7,404 bases of DNA from Verrucomicrobiota bacterium. GTDB taxonomy: Bacteria; Verrucomicrobiota; Verrucomicrobiia; Verrucomicrobiales; DEV007. The number at the start of each line of letters is the position of its first letter. Position 1 is the first letter of the stretch. The position numbers and the translations under genes are program-made. Below the pieces are notes generated by a model. It was given only the letters and a program-made list of their open reading frames with translations, did not search any database and was not told the origin of the DNA. This document shows, one piece after another, positions 5,895 through 7,404 of the stretch. Location of the stretch: positions 1 to 7,404 of the forward strand of contig JAHDCN010000010.1 in assembly GCA_020629815.1 (NCBI GenBank). Reading direction: 5' to 3'.

Positions 5895-7312
5895 TGACTC
5901 CGATGAATCGACGTGATTTTCTCAACCGCTGCGGAATGGGAATGGGCTCACTCGGTCTGAGCCCGTTTCTTTCCGAAATCATGCAGGCGGGCGAGCGGCG
6001 ACAGCTGAACCCACTTTCGCCCGGAAAAACCCACTTCGGAGCAAAGGCAAAACGGGTCATTCATATTTTCGCCAACGGCGGCCCATCCCAGGTAGATTCT
6101 TTCGACTACAAGCCTGCTTTAGAGAAATGGCACGGGAAGAATTTGCCTGGAGAGCATCTTAAGACCGAGCGGAAGACCGGCACGGCGATGCAGAGCCCGT
6201 TTGCATTTCAACAGCATGGCCAATCCGGACTGTGGATCAGTGATTTGTTTCCCAAGGTGGCGGAAATGGCCGACGACTTGTGCGTGATCAATTCGATGCA
6301 TGCGAATGTGCCGAATCACGAGCCGTCGCTGATGTTGATGAACACTGGTGCGGAACGCGTCAGTCTGGTTCGCCCAAGCATGGGCAGTTGGGTCACCTAC
6401 GGTTTAGGCACCGAAAATGAGAATCTCCCCGGATTCGTCGCGCTCTGCCCCGGCGGGGTGCCAATCGTGGAAACTCAAAACTGGCGCTCCGCATTTCTTC
6501 CCGGTGCCTACCAGGGAACGCACATCGACACCAAAAACAGCGAGGTTCGCAAGTTGATACCAGACCTGCGGAATCCAAAAATGACGCGGAACCTGCAGCG
6601 GCAACAGCTTGATTTGATTCAGCAAATGAATCGCATGGATGTCGATGACAACGACCCCGGAGTAGAGGCGCGGATTCACTCACTCGAGCTGGCCTATCGA
6701 ATGCAGATCGAGGCCAGCGATGCCTTTGATGTGGAACGTGAACCCGAATCAGTTCAAGAGCTTTACGGCAAGACACTGCACGGCCGGCAAATGCTGATCG
6801 CCCGTCGGCTGGTAGAAAGAGGCGTCCGCTTCGTGCAAGTTTGGCACGGCGCCGGGCAACCCTGGGACAGCCATGAGCAGATCGAAAAGAACCACGGCAA
6901 GCTCGCCCAGGAGGCCGACCAGCCGATAGGAGCATTGCTCAAAGATTTAAAAATGCGCGGGCTACTCGAAGATACTCTCGTGGTTTGGGGCGGCGAGTTC
7001 GGTCGAACACCGACTGTCGAACTCCCGACACCTGGAGCCAATTCACCCAACACTGCGCTGGGGCGGGATCACAATCACCATGGCTTCACCATGTGGATGG
7101 CTGGAGGCGGCGTGAAGGGTGGCATCACTCATGGTACGACAGACGAATTTGGATTCCGGGCCGAGGAGGATCGAATGCATGTGCACGATCTCCATGCAAC
7201 GATTTTGCATCTACTCGGATTCGACCACGAGCTTTTGACCTACCGTTACGCCGGCAGGGACTTCCGTTTAACCGATGTGCACGGAGAGGTGCGACACCAG
7301 TTGATTGCCTGA
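5894..7312 (+). CDS. DUF1501 family protein with Tat signal
   Basis: This 472-residue exported protein belongs to the alkaline phosphatase/sulfatase-like superfamily. The N-terminus carries a twin-arginine motif NRRDFLN (5-11) and a Gly-rich hydrophobic stretch (GMGMGSLGLSPFL), so a folded, probably metal- or cofactor-bearing protein is sent across the membrane by Tat. Family motifs follow: ANGGPSQVDSFDYKP (60-74), MHANVPNHEPS (136-146), WDSHEQIEKNHGKL (324-337), TLVVWGGEFGRTP (361-373), GRDHNHHGFTMWMAGGGVKGG (390-410) and MHVHDLHATILHLLG (428-442). The Asp/His/Glu residues in these resemble a binuclear metal site. The length is usual for the family and both ends are intact. The ATG at 5894 shares its A with the stop of the PSCyt gene (TGATG) and has no ribosome binding site, suggesting reinitiation coupling. 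A second ATG at 5903 would give MNRRDFL, the commonest style of start in this family. The substrate is unknown. Confidence 0.95.
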   Translation: MTPMNRRDFLNRCGMGMGSLGLSPFLSEIMQAGERRQLNPLSPGKTHFGAKAKRVIHIFANGGPSQVDSFDYKPALEKWHGKNLPGEHLKTERKTGTAMQSPFAFQQHGQSGLWISDLFPKVAEMADDLCVINSMHANVPNHEPSLMLMNTGAERVSLVRPSMGSWVTYGLGTENENLPGFVALCPGGVPIVETQNWRSAFLPGAYQGTHIDTKNSEVRKLIPDLRNPKMTRNLQRQQLDLIQQMNRMDVDDNDPGVEARIHSLELAYRMQIEASDAFDVEREPESVQELYGKTLHGRQMLIARRLVERGVRFVQVWHGAGQPWDSHEQIEKNHGKLAQEADQPIGALLKDLKMRGLLEDTLVVWGGEFGRTPTVELPTPGANSPNTALGRDHNHHGFTMWMAGGGVKGGITHGTTDEFGFRAEEDRMHVHDLHATILHLLGFDHELLTYRYAGRDFRLTDVHGEVRHQLIA

Positions 7313-7332
7313 GAAAAGTTTGGAAAGCCCTA

Positions 7333-7351
7333 AGACCAGGCGAAATGGTCT
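7333..7351. terminator. Small hairpin between convergent genes, possible weak terminator
   Basis: AGACCA (7333-7338) and TGGTCT (7346-7351) form a perfect 6-bp stem with the 7-base loop GGCGAAA, 20 bases after the DUF1501 stop. The downstream plus-strand side is pyrimidine-rich (CTTCTTCTCTTCTTC) but has no real T run. On the minus strand the right arm overlaps the stop codon of the incoming partial gene. It may act in both directions; it is weak as an intrinsic terminator. Confidence 0.35.
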
Positions 7352-7404
7352 AAGACTTCTTCTCTTCTTCGGCAGCGGGCGGTGTTACTTTTTCCAGCAA
7401 CTTC
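7350..7404 (-). CDS. C-terminal end of a minus-strand gene (partial)
   Basis: Read on the minus strand from the window edge, an open frame encodes KLLEKVTPPAAEEEKKS and ends at TAG (7350-7352). The acidic/basic, Ala-Pro-containing tail looks like a natural protein C-terminus, and the frame is open to the edge. The rest lies outside the window, so the family cannot be named. It converges on the DUF1501 gene with 37 bases between the stops. The 17 codons are the only evidence, so the call is tentative. Confidence 0.45.
   Translation of the reverse strand, partial: KLLEKVTPPAAEEEKKS

Noticed and set aside
6393..6935. 180-codon minus-strand open frame opposite DUF1501
   Set aside because: It is Arg/Ala-rich with no domain pattern, and the plus strand here carries clear DUF1501 sequence.
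1..7404. CRISPR arrays, tRNA or rRNA genes, insertion sequences
   Set aside because: No regularly spaced repeats, cloverleaf-like sequence or transposase motifs were seen by eye on either strand.

Overview
The window suggests a bacterium of the Planctomycetota/Verrucomicrobiota (PVC) group. The evidence is a gene pair typical of those phyla: a large secreted cytochrome-like protein (PSCyt1 + DUF1549 + DUF1553) followed by a Tat-exported DUF1501 protein. The sequence does not settle which of the two phyla it is. Base composition is moderate and looks even throughout by eye (not counted). I see no transposase, integrase, tRNA, rRNA or CRISPR.

Layout: (1) 9-1849, plus strand: a tightly coupled two-gene RNA-repair cassette. 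It encodes a minimal 209-residue ATP-dependent RNA ligase (GTG start) and a 404-residue HD-phosphoesterase/polynucleotide-kinase fusion, joined by an ATGA stop/start overlap with a strong purine-rich ribosome binding site. (2) 1857-2864, minus strand: a short secreted, beta-rich protein with a secretin N1-like region, convergent with the repair cassette and only 7 bases from it. (3) 2865-3005: a 141-base divergent intergenic region that must hold the starts of two transcription units. (4) 3006-7312, plus strand: the PSCyt1/DUF1549/DUF1553 protein (962 residues, Sec signal, two CxxCH motifs), then the DUF1501 protein (472 residues, Tat signal), overlapping by one base (TGATG). (5) 7313-7404: a small hairpin, then the C-terminal end of a minus-strand gene cut by the window edge.

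How the genes work together: in the first module the HD domain should clean 2',3'-cyclic or 2'-phosphate RNA ends, the kinase domain should phosphorylate 5'-OH ends, and the ligase should seal them. Together they form a complete heal-and-seal system for RNA (plausibly tRNA) cut by ribonucleases. HD-Pnk enzymes are known from Runella slithyformis, so the chemistry is not new; the interest lies in the very small partner ligase and in the unknown substrate. The second module is an envelope or periplasmic pair found in many copies in PVC genomes and lacking an established biochemical role. The secretin-like protein between them has no secretion-system partner in view, so I infer three independent units rather than one pathway.
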